Assembly: GCA_946407975.1 (NCBI GenBank)
Contig: CAMJQC010000002.1
Span: 1-64,000 of the forward strand
DNA: 64,000 nt
Direction of reading: 5' to 3'
From: an uncultured Bacteroidales bacterium
GTDB taxonomy: Bacteria > Bacteroidota > Bacteroidia > Bacteroidales > F082
Program-made: the position numbers and the translations under genes
The notes under the pieces: model-generated
What the model was told of the DNA's origin: nothing
Databases searched by the model: none
Seen by the model: only the letters and a program-made list of their open reading frames with translations
Part shown: positions 1 through 7,789 of the stretch, piece after piece
Position numbering within the stretch: the stretch's first letter is position 1
How the letters are laid out: every line of letters starts with the position of its first letter

Positions 1-71
1 ACGGGACCGTTGGCATAAGGCAAGGCCGTGGTTACCATGTAACGCTTGAAGTGTTTGTTTGATGATTCCAT
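1..71 (-). CDS. metG: Methionyl-tRNA synthetase, N-terminal 23 codons (runs off the window)
   Basis: The first 71 bases on the minus strand read as an open start of a protein beginning MESSNKHFKRYMVTTALPYA and continuing NGPV at the edge. The stretch TALPYANGPV directly precedes the HIGH nucleotide-binding motif in methionyl-tRNA synthetases, so this is the N-terminus of a class I MetRS that charges tRNA-Met. Only the start is visible. A clean promoter box lies 26 bases upstream and supports the ATG at position 71. The product could in principle be another class I synthetase, but the TALPYANG signature is typical of MetRS. Confidence 0.87.
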   Translation of the reverse strand, partial: MESSNKHFKRYMVTTALPYANGP

Positions 72-97
72 GATGATTAGGTATTGAATTGAAGGTG

Positions 98-105
98 CAA
101 AGATA
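98..105 (-). promoter_or_regulatory. Promoter -7 box of metG
   Basis: TATCTTTG on the minus strand, a full match to the Bacteroidota form TAnnTTTG, 26 bases ahead of the metG start codon. Confidence 0.75.
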
Positions 106-150
106 GGTTTTTTTTAGTTTGAAGTTACAAGTTTGCAGTTTGGAGTTCGA

Positions 151-270
151 AGTTGTTCAGTTATATAAAGGTTTGTAGAGACGATGCGCACATCGTCTCT
201 ACCCAATCCGTTAAATCCGTGTTGATTCGTGTTCAAATAAAACACGTGTTCAAAAAGATTACGTGTTAAT
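151..270. repeat. Composite intergenic repeat with a perfect 12-bp inverted repeat (copy A)
   Basis: Positions 175-202 form a perfect palindrome: GTAGAGACGATG, a 4-base spacer, and its exact complement. Upstream (151-163) lies AGTTGTTCAGTTA, and downstream (about 204-270) are degenerate repeats of AATCCGT and CGTGTT. The same order of parts (AGTTGTTCAGTTA, GTAGAGACG palindrome, AATCCGT repeats) recurs at 4484-4560, and a related palindrome sits inside a gene at 32168-32195. This fits a dispersed, non-coding repeat family. Transcribed RNA would fold into a strong hairpin. It fills most of the gap between metG and the SGNH hydrolase. Confidence 0.75.
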
Positions 271-296
271 ACGTGTGATACCTGAAAAGCATTTTG

Positions 297-304
297 TACT
301 TTTG
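297..304 (+). promoter_or_regulatory. Promoter -7 box of the SGNH hydrolase gene
   Basis: TACTTTTG, 21 bases ahead of the ATG at 326. It lies downstream of the alternative in-frame ATG at 263, so the 263 start would not be on the mRNA; this fixes the start at 326. Confidence 0.7.
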
Positions 305-325
305 GTCCAATTAAAATCATCCGTT

Positions 326-1027
326 ATGAACACAAGACATCATTGGGGTCTTCTGACCCTCGCATTGGCACTCGTATTCGTCGCGACGCAGTCCCTCTCT
401 GCACAGACCACGAAATACGGCACTTACTATTATCAGCGTGCGCATCTGTTTGAGACGCTGCCTACTTCGCCCGACGACATCATCTTCTTGGGCAACAGCA
501 TCACCGATGGAGGCGAATGGGGCGAGCTGTTCGGCAATATCAACGTCAAAAACCGTGGCATCAGCGGTGACATCTGCGATGGTATCCTAGACCGTCTCTC
601 GACCATCACTAACGGCCATCCCGCCAAAGTCTTCCTCATGATTGGCGTCAACGACATGGCGCGCGACTTCACGCCCGACAGCATCGCTTACAAGGTGGGC
701 CTCATCGTCAGGAGAATCAAGGCGGAGTCGCCCGAGACGAAGGTCTACGTCCAGAGCGTGCTGCCTGTCAGCGACGAATTCGGACTGTTCTCTAACCACG
801 GACCGAAATGGCGGACGGTACCTGTCATCAACACCCTGTTGCAACAGGTGGCCGAGAGAGAAGGCGTCACCTACATCGACCTGTTCTCCGTCTTCGCCAC
901 GGAAGAAGGCAAGATGAATGCCGCCTACAGCAACGACGGACTGCATCTGACTGGAGCGGGATATAAGGTGTGGAGAGACCTGTTGCTTGAAGAAGTCAAC
1001 GGAGAAAAACCCGAGGAAAAACATTGA
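326..1027 (+). CDS. Secreted SGNH/GDSL-family hydrolase
   Basis: A 233-residue exported esterase- or lipase-like protein. An N-terminal signal peptide (about residues 1-27, ending SLSAQ) is followed by the SGNH blocks: GNSITDG (block I, with the nucleophile Ser), GISGD (block II), GVND (block III, Asn) and DGLHLTGAGY (block V, Asp and His). The family removes acyl or acetyl groups from sugars, lipids or peptidoglycan; the substrate cannot be told from the sequence, although acetyl esterases of this type are frequent in sugar-degrading Bacteroidales. It is transcribed alone from its own promoter. The start at 326 is preferred over 263 because only it directly begins a signal peptide and follows the promoter. 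Confidence 0.85.
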   Translation: MNTRHHWGLLTLALALVFVATQSLSAQTTKYGTYYYQRAHLFETLPTSPDDIIFLGNSITDGGEWGELFGNINVKNRGISGDICDGILDRLSTITNGHPAKVFLMIGVNDMARDFTPDSIAYKVGLIVRRIKAESPETKVYVQSVLPVSDEFGLFSNHGPKWRTVPVINTLLQQVAEREGVTYIDLFSVFATEEGKMNAAYSNDGLHLTGAGYKVWRDLLLEEVNGEKPEEKH

Positions 1028-1086
1028 CCGCCGAAAGCTACAAATCATCATATCGAAGAAAAAAACACTTGCATTGAAAAAAAAAG

Positions 1087-1094
1087 TATCTTTG
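1087..1094 (+). promoter_or_regulatory. Promoter -7 box of the DUF937 gene
   Basis: TATCTTTG, 39 bases before the ATG at 1134, with TTG triplets at 1069-1076 near the expected upstream (-33) position. Confidence 0.7.
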
Positions 1095-1133
1095 CTATTG
1101 TAAAACATAAAAACAACTCCAAAAATCTATAAA

Positions 1134-1655
1134 ATGGACATTATGAACATCATCGGTTCCTTGACGGGTAACGATACCGTGGGAGCCATCAGTGAAAAAT
1201 TTGGCATTGAATCCAATAAAGTCTCTGGCGTTTTGAAGAGCGCTATCCCTTCATTGGTTTCAGCCATGCAGAAAAACGTATCTACCGAAGCTGGTGCTGC
1301 CTCGCTGGGCAAGGCTTTGCAAGACCACGCTGGCGATTTCAATCTGGGCGACATGCTGAAGAATGTCGACTTGGTCGACGGTGGCAAGATTTTGGGTAAG
1401 ATCATGGGCGGTGAAACCGACAACTTCATCTCAGGTTTGAGCAGCAAGTTCGGTCTCGCTGGCTCACAGATCACCAACATCCTTTCTTCCATCGCTCCTA
1501 CCTTGCTCAACCTGTTGGGCAACCTCAGAAAGAAGAACAACAGCGCTGACGCTGACCTGGGTTCTCTGCTAGGCATGGTTCTCGGCGGCGGCAAGAAGAC
1601 CAGCGGCTTGGGAAGCATCCTCGGCGGTCTTGGCAAGATCTTCGGAGGTAGATAA
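1134..1655 (+). CDS. DUF937 family protein
   Basis: A 173-residue protein with no signal peptide, rich in Gly, Leu, Ser and Lys, built from repeated amphipathic segments that end in Gly-rich turns (for example DLGSLLGMVLGGG and LGSILGGLGKIFGG at the C-terminus). This pattern is characteristic of the DUF937 family (YidB-like), whose function is unknown. It is a single-gene unit: its own promoter lies upstream and a strong terminator lies 18 bases after the stop. The short, clean leader and terminator suggest it may be well expressed. I would not assign a function beyond the family name. Confidence 0.8.
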   Translation: MDIMNIIGSLTGNDTVGAISEKFGIESNKVSGVLKSAIPSLVSAMQKNVSTEAGAASLGKALQDHAGDFNLGDMLKNVDLVDGGKILGKIMGGETDNFISGLSSKFGLAGSQITNILSSIAPTLLNLLGNLRKKNNSADADLGSLLGMVLGGGKKTSGLGSILGGLGKIFGGR

Positions 1656-1673
1656 ACTACTGAGAAAATGATG

Positions 1674-1702
1674 AAAAGGCAGACTGCAGTCTGCCTTTTT
1701 TT
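1674..1702 (+). terminator. Intrinsic terminator after the DUF937 gene
   Basis: A perfect stem AAAAGGCAGACT / AGTCTGCCTTTT with a 2-base spacer, ending in a run of seven T. Confidence 0.9.
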
Positions 1703-1756
1703 GTTGGAATTATGACGCCTCCATCGATTTAAATACGTGGCGACATGACGCGTAAT

Positions 1757-2428
1757 CTACTCTTTCTCGAAATCAACGGTATGGTTGAGCAACTGACAGA
1801 AATCATAGGTGGTCTTGAACTCGTTGACAGCCCATTCCGCTACGGAATCGCTGAAGAGCACGTCATCGGGCAAGTCACGTACCAATAGCCAGTCACGGTG
1901 TTTGAACAACTCGGCTTGCGGATGGTCTTTCGGATAACCGTTGGGCACCCTGGTGAGGTTTCGCTCACTATCGAGATGGAAATGCTTAGCCTTACGAATG
2001 GCTTTCTCGAAAGGATCGGGATTGAAAAGAATCTCGTCGCGGATGCTTCTGAGCATGACGTTATCAGGACAATACATGCCCGTGCAAAGCATATTATGCC
2101 CCAGATAGCCGGCCCCTTCGGGTTCGATATGGAAGTAATAGCCGCTTTTCATCGATTTCTTGCCATCGGGACATACGAAGACGCCGAAATGGGTCTTGTA
2201 AGGCCGCTTATCGGGTGAGAAACGGATGTCACGATAGAAACGATAGGTGCAGTCTTTCAAGGTCAGCCCTTTGCAAGTGTCGTCAAACTGTTGCACGCCT
2301 GCGATGATTTGCTCGGCGATGACGTTGAATTTGGCTAGGGCACGTCTATACTGTTCCTTGTGCTCTAAAAACCAAGGACGGTTGTTATTGTGCAGTACCC
2401 CGCTTAGGAATTCGAATATTTCTTCCAT
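1757..2428 (-). CDS. DUF2461 (TIGR02453) family protein
   Basis: A 223-residue cytoplasmic protein. The N-terminus EEIFEFLSGVLHNNNRPWF, the central RFYRDIRFSPDKRPYKTHFG and YYFHIEPEG match the conserved core of the DUF2461 family (TIGR02453), common in Bacteroidota and other bacteria and of unknown function. It starts 24 bases after the stop of the GH97 gene on the same strand and no promoter is visible in between, so the two are probably co-transcribed; there is no known functional link. No transmembrane segment or signal peptide is visible. Confidence 0.82.
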   Translation of the reverse strand: MEEIFEFLSGVLHNNNRPWFLEHKEQYRRALAKFNVIAEQIIAGVQQFDDTCKGLTLKDCTYRFYRDIRFSPDKRPYKTHFGVFVCPDGKKSMKSGYYFHIEPEGAGYLGHNMLCTGMYCPDNVMLRSIRDEILFNPDPFEKAIRKAKHFHLDSERNLTRVPNGYPKDHPQAELFKHRDWLLVRDLPDDVLFSDSVAEWAVNEFKTTYDFCQLLNHTVDFEKE

Positions 2429-2452
2429 AAAAACGATTGTTGTTGTTTCACA

Positions 2453-4435
2453 TCACCAAATCAGCACCATGCCACCGCCGGGGGCGAGATGCACTTTCAC
2501 CATGTTGCCCATCACTTGGGCTGTCTCAGAGATGTAATCTTTACCAACTCTGTCGGCGTTGGGACCGTCGCGGAAGATATGTCCCGACTTGGCCCCGCCG
2601 TTCAAAGGCGTGAGGTCGAGAGTGAGGTCGCGTGCCTCCCAGTTGGTGATAGCGCCGATATACCAGCGGAAGCCTTTCTTTCTAGCGATGACGACATATT
2701 CTCCGACCTTTCCGTCGAGGACTACGGTCTCATCCCAAGTGGTGGGGACATTGGCGATAAACTGGGTGCATTCGTCTTCTAACATGTAATTGCTGGGGCT
2801 GTCGCAGAGCATGTTGAAAGGCGATTCAAAGATCACATATTCTGCCAGCTGTCTGCATCTTGTTCCTTGGCTCATCGGCTCGCTGTAGATGGCGGAGAAG
2901 TTGTATTTGCTGCCGTTTTTCATGGCGCCTTGGGTGAAGTCGAAAGAGCCAGCCACCATGCGGATGAAAGGTATGGTAACCTCATAGGTGACTAAATCCG
3001 ATTCGTTATCCCATTTGGCCTGTTCTAGACCATACACACCTTCGTAATTAAGGACATTAGGATAAGTGCGGCTTAGTCCCGTGGGTTTGTATGCACCATG
3101 GAAGTCGAGGAAGAGGTGGTGTTTGGCGGCAGCGGCAGCCATGCGATAATAGAAATCGACCACTTTCTGGTCGTCACGGTCCATGAAGTCCACCTTGAAG
3201 CCTTTCACACCCATCGCGGAGAACTCCTGACAAAGCTTATCCATATCGGCATCGATGGCGGCATAGCCAGCCCAAAGTACAAGGCCTACGTTACGCTCGC
3301 GACCATAGTCAACGAGTTCTTTCAAGTCGATTTCAGGCACCACCTGACGCAGGTCGGCTTTCTTGTTGACGGCCCATCCTTCGTCAAGAATGACGTATTC
3401 AATGCCGTACTTCGAGGCAAAATCGATGTAGTATTTATAAGTGTCATTGTTGATGCCGCTCTTGAAATCGACACCATAGATGTTCCAATTGTTCCACCAG
3501 TCCCAGGCGACCTTGCCGGGCTGGATCCAGGAGATGTCGTCGACGCGGCAGGGCGAAGCCAGCTTATAGACCAAGTCGCTGTCAGCCAGTTCACTGTCGT
3601 TTTCCGAGATTAACATGCAACGCCAAGGATAGCTGCGTTTGCCTTCTGTCCTGGCAATGTAATTCTCGCGTTCCGTGACGACATATTGTAGGTTGTTATG
3701 ACCGCCTTGTACCTCTTTCTTGGGATAGAAGGCGTGAACAGCGGTGAGGTTTGTAGAGCCATTGGCATTACGGAGATACAAACCAGGGAAATCCTCCAAG
3801 TCGGCCTCAGTAATGACGGCTTTTTTACCGTCTTTCAACTCAACCATGAGAGGCAGAAAAGCCAGACGTTCTTTTTCCATCCCGCTGAGCGGCGCTACGG
3901 TATAGGTGTTCTCAAACGAGTTGAAAAACTGCTGGGTGAGAAAGTCACCGTCTCCCTTTCGGGCGTTGACGTAAGGCACACGGACCATATAGTCATTGTC
4001 GAAACAGAAATCGGCGGTCTCGTTCTCCACGATGACGGGTTTTGAGAAGTTCGTCACAAAACGGTAGGCCACGCCTTCGTTGTAGGCACGGAAAATCACT
4101 TGGTAATTACCTTTCATCTTGAGAATCATTTCATTGTAATTATCTGTGATAACAATTCTTTTATAGAAATTGGCTTTGATAGTCTCGCTGACCGAGCGCG
4201 TTTTGGCGCTTGTCACCTTGGCGTTATCACCAAGCATGCGACCATCTTGCAGCTTCATGCCGATGGCCGATGGCGCCAATATGAGGGTGTTGCGGTGGCT
4301 CACGGAATAGGTAAGCCGGTCACCCACTTTGATGGTGACGGTAATGTCGTTGTCGGGCGACTTTAAAGTGTATTGTTGGGCGAAGACGGCCGTTGCAAAC
4401 AGCATGCAAACGGCTATGAGAAAAAGTCTTTTCAT
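2453..4435 (-). CDS. Glycoside hydrolase family 97 enzyme, probably the retaining (alpha-galactosidase-like) type
   Basis: A 660-residue exported glycosidase. Signal peptide about 1-19 (cleavage after VFA), an N-terminal beta-sandwich (about 25-290), a TIM barrel from about 300 (WDWWNNWN; YVILDEGW at about 347-354) and a C-terminal beta domain. KVDFMDR (414-420) carries Asp416, which lines up in position with the nucleophile of retaining GH97 enzymes (Asp415 in the Bacteroides enzyme I recall), and NYEGVYGLEQ (463-472) supplies Glu471 as likely acid/base. Inverting SusB-type members lack the Asp. The periplasmic substrate is therefore more likely an alpha-galactoside than starch, though this is inferred from residues only. 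It is transcribed from its own promoter, with DUF2461 downstream. No SusC/SusD pair is next to it. Confidence 0.9.
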   Translation of the reverse strand: MKRLFLIAVCMLFATAVFAQQYTLKSPDNDITVTIKVGDRLTYSVSHRNTLILAPSAIGMKLQDGRMLGDNAKVTSAKTRSVSETIKANFYKRIVITDNYNEMILKMKGNYQVIFRAYNEGVAYRFVTNFSKPVIVENETADFCFDNDYMVRVPYVNARKGDGDFLTQQFFNSFENTYTVAPLSGMEKERLAFLPLMVELKDGKKAVITEADLEDFPGLYLRNANGSTNLTAVHAFYPKKEVQGGHNNLQYVVTERENYIARTEGKRSYPWRCMLISENDSELADSDLVYKLASPCRVDDISWIQPGKVAWDWWNNWNIYGVDFKSGINNDTYKYYIDFASKYGIEYVILDEGWAVNKKADLRQVVPEIDLKELVDYGRERNVGLVLWAGYAAIDADMDKLCQEFSAMGVKGFKVDFMDRDDQKVVDFYYRMAAAAAKHHLFLDFHGAYKPTGLSRTYPNVLNYEGVYGLEQAKWDNESDLVTYEVTIPFIRMVAGSFDFTQGAMKNGSKYNFSAIYSEPMSQGTRCRQLAEYVIFESPFNMLCDSPSNYMLEDECTQFIANVPTTWDETVVLDGKVGEYVVIARKKGFRWYIGAITNWEARDLTLDLTPLNGGAKSGHIFRDGPNADRVGKDYISETAQVMGNMVKVHLAPGGGMVLIW

Positions 4436-4458
4436 GATGAAAGTGGATTTTATTTGGG

Positions 4459-4466
4459 CAAAGATA
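4459..4466 (-). promoter_or_regulatory. Promoter -7 box of the GH97 gene
   Basis: TATCTTTG on the minus strand, 23 bases ahead of the ATG at 4435. Confidence 0.72.
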
Positions 4467-4483
4467 AGGATTTTTTAGTTAGG

Positions 4484-4560
4484 AGTTGTTCAGTTAGCAG
4501 TAGAGACGATGCGTGCATCGTCACAAATCCGTCACCGTCAATCCGTCCCAATCCAAATCC
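4484..4560. repeat. Composite intergenic repeat (copy B)
   Basis: AGTTGTTCAGTTA (4484-4496) is followed by GTAGAGACGATG and an imperfect second arm (4500-4522), then by several AATCCGT units to about 4560. The order of parts is the same as in copy A at 151-270. The second arm is shortened, so the hairpin is only GACGATGC-GCATCGTC. It lies between the divergent GH97 and YfcC genes. Confidence 0.65.
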
Positions 4561-4654
4561 CCACCCCGTATCAGCCACCATCCCAGGCACTGGCAGTGCG
4601 GTGGGCCTGGCCGTCATGCGTAGTACGGTTAGCTACCCGCTCTAAAAAAATCCC

Positions 4655-4662
4655 TATCTTTG
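4655..4662 (+). promoter_or_regulatory. Promoter -7 box of the YfcC-type transporter gene
   Basis: TATCTTTG, 19 bases ahead of the ATG at 4682. Confidence 0.72.
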
Positions 4663-4681
4663 TGCCGTTAAAGCGTCTGCC

Positions 4682-6292
4682 ATGAAAAAACGCAAAGTAC
4701 CGCACACCTTCGTCATCGTGTTCATCATCATCGTCCTTGCGGCGGCGATGACTTGGTTTATCCGCCCGGGGAAATACATAGAGACACAGGTGGATGGCGA
4801 GCCGGTGATGACATTTTACTATCAGGACCAGCTGCCAGCAGAACAGGCGGCAGAGTTTCATGCCGAGCCACAGACCTGGCAAGTGTTTTCGGCACTTTAT
4901 AAGGGCTTCGTCAAGCAAAGTGGCATCATCGCCTTCATCTTAATCATAGGCGGCGCCTTTTGGATCATGAACAAGAGCCGCGCCATTGACACAGGCATCT
5001 ATGCCTTCTTGCGTTTCACCAAACGCTTGGAACGCAGCCGTTTCATCCGAAAGATCGGGGTCAACAACATCATCATCACCCTGGTGATGATCCTGTTCAG
5101 TCTCTTCGGCAGTGTGTTCGGCATGAGCGAGGAGACCATCGCCTTTACTTTGATTGTGATTCCTCTGGCGGTCTCTATGGGATACGACTCCATCGTAGGC
5201 GTATGCATGGTCTATGTGGCGGCCCATATCGGCTTTGCCGGCGCCATGCTCAACCCATTCACCATCGGTATCGCCCAAGGCATCGCCGATATCCCGCTGT
5301 TTACAGGCATAGGCTACCGTGCCGTGTGCTGGGTCATCCTGACCGTCATCGGCATCGTGTTTGTCTTGCTTTATGCCAAGAAGGTGAAACGCAATCCGCA
5401 GTCATCCATCATGTATGAAGATGACGCCTATTGGCGTCAGTCGTCGGTGCAGGAAGCCGAGAACATCGCCTATTATACGCCTCGCAAGGCCTGGTGGGTC
5501 TATGGTTTCGTCAGCGTCGTGCTGATCGTCTTTGCCGTCCTTTATCCCATGACGACTTTGAAGATAGGCAACAGCAGTTCTACGATGTGTCTCCTGCCTG
5601 TCGGTGCCGCCGTCTTCGTGATCATGGGTTTCTTCGCCTTGCGCAAGTCGGTGCATTACTTCATCCTGACCATGCTGTTCGGGGTGGTGTTTTATCTGGT
5701 CGTCGGCGTGCTGGGCTACGACTGGTATATCATGGAGATCGCCTCGCTCTTCCTTTTTATGGGCATCGCCAGCGGTTTTGCCGTCGACAAGTCGGCGAGC
5801 GACATCGCCCGACTCTTTGTGGAAGGCATGGGCGACATCCTCTCGGCAGCGGTCATCGTGGGTCTGGCTGGCGGCATCGTCATCGTGTTGCAAGACGGAG
5901 GCATCATCGACACCATCCTTTACGGCCTCTCCAAGTCGATGAACGATGTAGGCAAAATCGCCTCCACCGAGATCATGTATGGCATCCAGACTTTGATCAA
6001 TATCGTCATCCCTTCGGGTTCGGCCAAGGCCGCCATCACCATGCCTATCATGGCACCGTTCAGCGACCTCATCGACATCTCGCGTCAGGCCACCGTGATG
6101 GCCTTCCAGTTTGGCGATGGCTTCACCAATATGATCACTCCGACCTCGGGCGTGCTCATCGCCACTTTGGGCGTGGCCCGTATCCCGTGGGAGAAATGGG
6201 TGCGCTTCATATGGAAATTCATCGTGGTGCTCATCATCATCGGCGGTCTACTGCTCATCCCTACCGTGACGATGCGTTTAGCGGGATTTTAA
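4682..6292 (+). CDS. YfcC-family inner-membrane transporter
   Basis: A 536-residue polytopic membrane protein with roughly 12 hydrophobic helices. It begins RKVPHTFVIVFIIIVLAAAM, has a polar extracytoplasmic loop (about 33-75), a second polar loop (about 235-270), the segment GSVFGMSEETIAF (about 143-155) and TPTSGVLIATLGVA near the C-terminus. These are features of the YfcC family in the DcuC/AbgT-like transporter group, members of which carry small carboxylates, amino acids or dipeptides; arginine/ornithine exchange has been proposed for some. The substrate here cannot be read from sequence. It has its own promoter, and the next gene also has one, so the two are probably not an operon. Confidence 0.85.
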   Translation: MKKRKVPHTFVIVFIIIVLAAAMTWFIRPGKYIETQVDGEPVMTFYYQDQLPAEQAAEFHAEPQTWQVFSALYKGFVKQSGIIAFILIIGGAFWIMNKSRAIDTGIYAFLRFTKRLERSRFIRKIGVNNIIITLVMILFSLFGSVFGMSEETIAFTLIVIPLAVSMGYDSIVGVCMVYVAAHIGFAGAMLNPFTIGIAQGIADIPLFTGIGYRAVCWVILTVIGIVFVLLYAKKVKRNPQSSIMYEDDAYWRQSSVQEAENIAYYTPRKAWWVYGFVSVVLIVFAVLYPMTTLKIGNSSSTMCLLPVGAAVFVIMGFFALRKSVHYFILTMLFGVVFYLVVGVLGYDWYIMEIASLFLFMGIASGFAVDKSASDIARLFVEGMGDILSAAVIVGLAGGIVIVLQDGGIIDTILYGLSKSMNDVGKIASTEIMYGIQTLINIVIPSGSAKAAITMPIMAPFSDLIDISRQATVMAFQFGDGFTNMITPTSGVLIATLGVARIPWEKWVRFIWKFIVVLIIIGGLLLIPTVTMRLAGF

Positions 6293-6342
6293 TACAGCGG
6301 TATAGAGCCATAGTATTCAACCTGTCGCATGAGAATTAGTTT

Positions 6343-6350
6343 TACCTTTG
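6343..6350 (+). promoter_or_regulatory. Promoter -7 box of the EFR1 gene
   Basis: TACCTTTG, 19 bases ahead of the ATG at 6370. Confidence 0.7.
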
Positions 6351-6369
6351 CGGCGCAAAAACATACGTC

Positions 6370-7170
6370 ATGATCTTTTATCTTTCAGGAACAGGCAACA
6401 CACATTGGGTGGCCGAACAATTGGCTGAGATGACGGGCAACCGTCTCATCGACATTGCCAAGGAACTGGATGGCCCCTGCCGTTATGAACTTCAAGAAAA
6501 CGAATCAGTAGGATTCTGTTTTCCCATTCATGCCTGGCGGCCTCCGATGCTGATGCGCCGTTTCATCAGTCAGTTGACGCTCGTTGGACCCAATGACCAT
6601 AAACCCTATTGCTGGTCGGTGTTCACCATGGGCGATTCGGCGGGACTGGCAGTTGATTATCTTCAACAGGATCTAGTGGAACGCCAAAGCCATTGTGAAG
6701 GCGACATCGTCGGTTTTCAGGCGCAGCTGGTGGCGTCGGTGGCCATGCCTAACACCTATGTCGGCATGCCCGGGATGGATGTCGATGCAGAGGAACTCGC
6801 CGAAAAGAAAAAGAAAGCAGCGGCAAAAAGAGTGCCCATCTTGGCAGAACGCATCAAAAATCACGAACAAGGCGTAGATGTGGTGAGAGGCAAGTTCCCC
6901 TGGTTCACCAGCAAGGTCATAGGAAGCGGATTCGTGAAAGGCGCCATCGACGACAAGGCCTTCCATGTCACGGAATCATGCATCAGGTGTGGCCAATGCG
7001 CCAGTGCCTGTCCGGTGGACAACATCGAATTTACGGAGGGATCAACGCCTCAGTGGAAGCACAACGGACTTTGCATGACCTGCTTTGCCTGCTATCACCG
7101 TTGTCCGAAACATGCCATCGCCTATGGCAACAGGACAAAGAATAAAGGACAATATCGGTTTTGCTGTTGA
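6370..7170 (+). CDS. EFR1-type flavodoxin-ferredoxin fusion protein
   Basis: A 266-residue cytoplasmic electron carrier. The N-terminal flavodoxin-like half opens with YLSGTGNTHWVAEQLA, an FMN-phosphate loop. The C-terminal half holds two [4Fe-4S] motifs: Cys204, 207, 210, 214 (CIRCGQCASACP) and Cys235, 238, 241, 245 (CMTCFACYHRCP). This architecture is the EFR1 family, common in strict anaerobes and thought to shuttle low-potential electrons; its partner is unknown. It ends one base before the convergent sprT stop, with no terminator visible between them. Confidence 0.87.
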   Translation: MIFYLSGTGNTHWVAEQLAEMTGNRLIDIAKELDGPCRYELQENESVGFCFPIHAWRPPMLMRRFISQLTLVGPNDHKPYCWSVFTMGDSAGLAVDYLQQDLVERQSHCEGDIVGFQAQLVASVAMPNTYVGMPGMDVDAEELAEKKKKAAAKRVPILAERIKNHEQGVDVVRGKFPWFTSKVIGSGFVKGAIDDKAFHVTESCIRCGQCASACPVDNIEFTEGSTPQWKHNGLCMTCFACYHRCPKHAIAYGNRTKNKGQYRFCC

Positions 7171-7171
7171 T

Positions 7172-7789
7172 TCAATCTAACTGGATTACCTCCAGCAACC
7201 CGCTTACAAAGTAGTTTCTTCCGTTGCTTTCGCAATGGCAACGGTAGTTTTTACGCATTTTCTCCCCTTTTTGAAATACCATCCCGTTGGGAGCCTTGAA
7301 ACGCGCCCGAGGAGGCAAGTCGTCGACTAGGACGAGACGTTCATCCCGTTTGTCGTAGTTTTTCAAGACCTTAGTGAGGTTGAAATCGGCTGTCGAGCTC
7401 GCTTTCACATGCTGGAGATGGTGTTGCAAGGCGGCAAGTACGTCTTCAGGGAAGATGTCGGAACGCAGATAAGGTTGCAGCAAAGCGGTGTAACAGGCCT
7501 TCCACTCCTTGCCGTGGGGCTGTGTCTTACGGCCATACTGCTGATGTACATCGTAATGCGCCAGTTCATGCACATAGGTGATGAGCATCTGATAGGGATT
7601 GAGGTTGCAGTTGAGCGTGATACGGCTGATACTGCCTCTGCCACGCGGAGCCCTGAAATCGCCGAGTTTGGTAGTCCTGGGACGACAGAACTCCAGACGA
7701 ATCTGACGTTGGTCGAAGGATTCGGCAACGGCATCAACGGCGTTTTCTGGAAAGTATTTTCGGATCAGGTCAAGCGCTTGGGGATTCAT
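7172..7789 (-). CDS. SprT-like zinc metalloprotease domain protein
   Basis: A 205-residue cytoplasmic protein with the SprT zinc site: HELAHYDVH (His, Glu, His) and the third ligand region PHGKEWK. The C-terminal YRCHCESNGRNYFVSG resembles a degenerate zinc ribbon. SprT-like proteins are related to eukaryotic Spartan, which digests DNA-protein crosslinks, but the bacterial role is not settled. I chose the ATG at 7789. The longer frame from 7852 would overlap most of the small lipoprotein gene at 7770-7949, begins with the low-complexity MPPATATPAPSG, and lacks family similarity there. GAGG lies just ahead of 7789. The start overlaps the end of the lipoprotein gene by 20 bases, suggesting translational coupling. 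Confidence 0.82.
   Translation of the reverse strand: MNPQALDLIRKYFPENAVDAVAESFDQRQIRLEFCRPRTTKLGDFRAPRGRGSISRITLNCNLNPYQMLITYVHELAHYDVHQQYGRKTQPHGKEWKACYTALLQPYLRSDIFPEDVLAALQHHLQHVKASSTADFNLTKVLKNYDKRDERLVLVDDLPPRARFKAPNGMVFQKGEKMRKNYRCHCESNGRNYFVSGLLEVIQLD

Noticed and set aside
204-290. Short direct repeats (AATCCGT, CGTGTT), considered as a CRISPR or replication origin iteron array
   Set aside because: The units are too short and irregular, without uniform spacers, and no cas or replication initiator gene is near; better seen as part of a dispersed repeat.
114-320. 68-codon minus-strand frame in the metG-SGNH gap
   Set aside because: It spans the composite repeat and the plus-strand promoter and has no start context or motif.
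5431-6339. 302-codon frame within the YfcC-type transporter gene
   Set aside because: A frame-shifted shadow rich in Arg and His; the transporter frame has the membrane pattern and conserved motifs.
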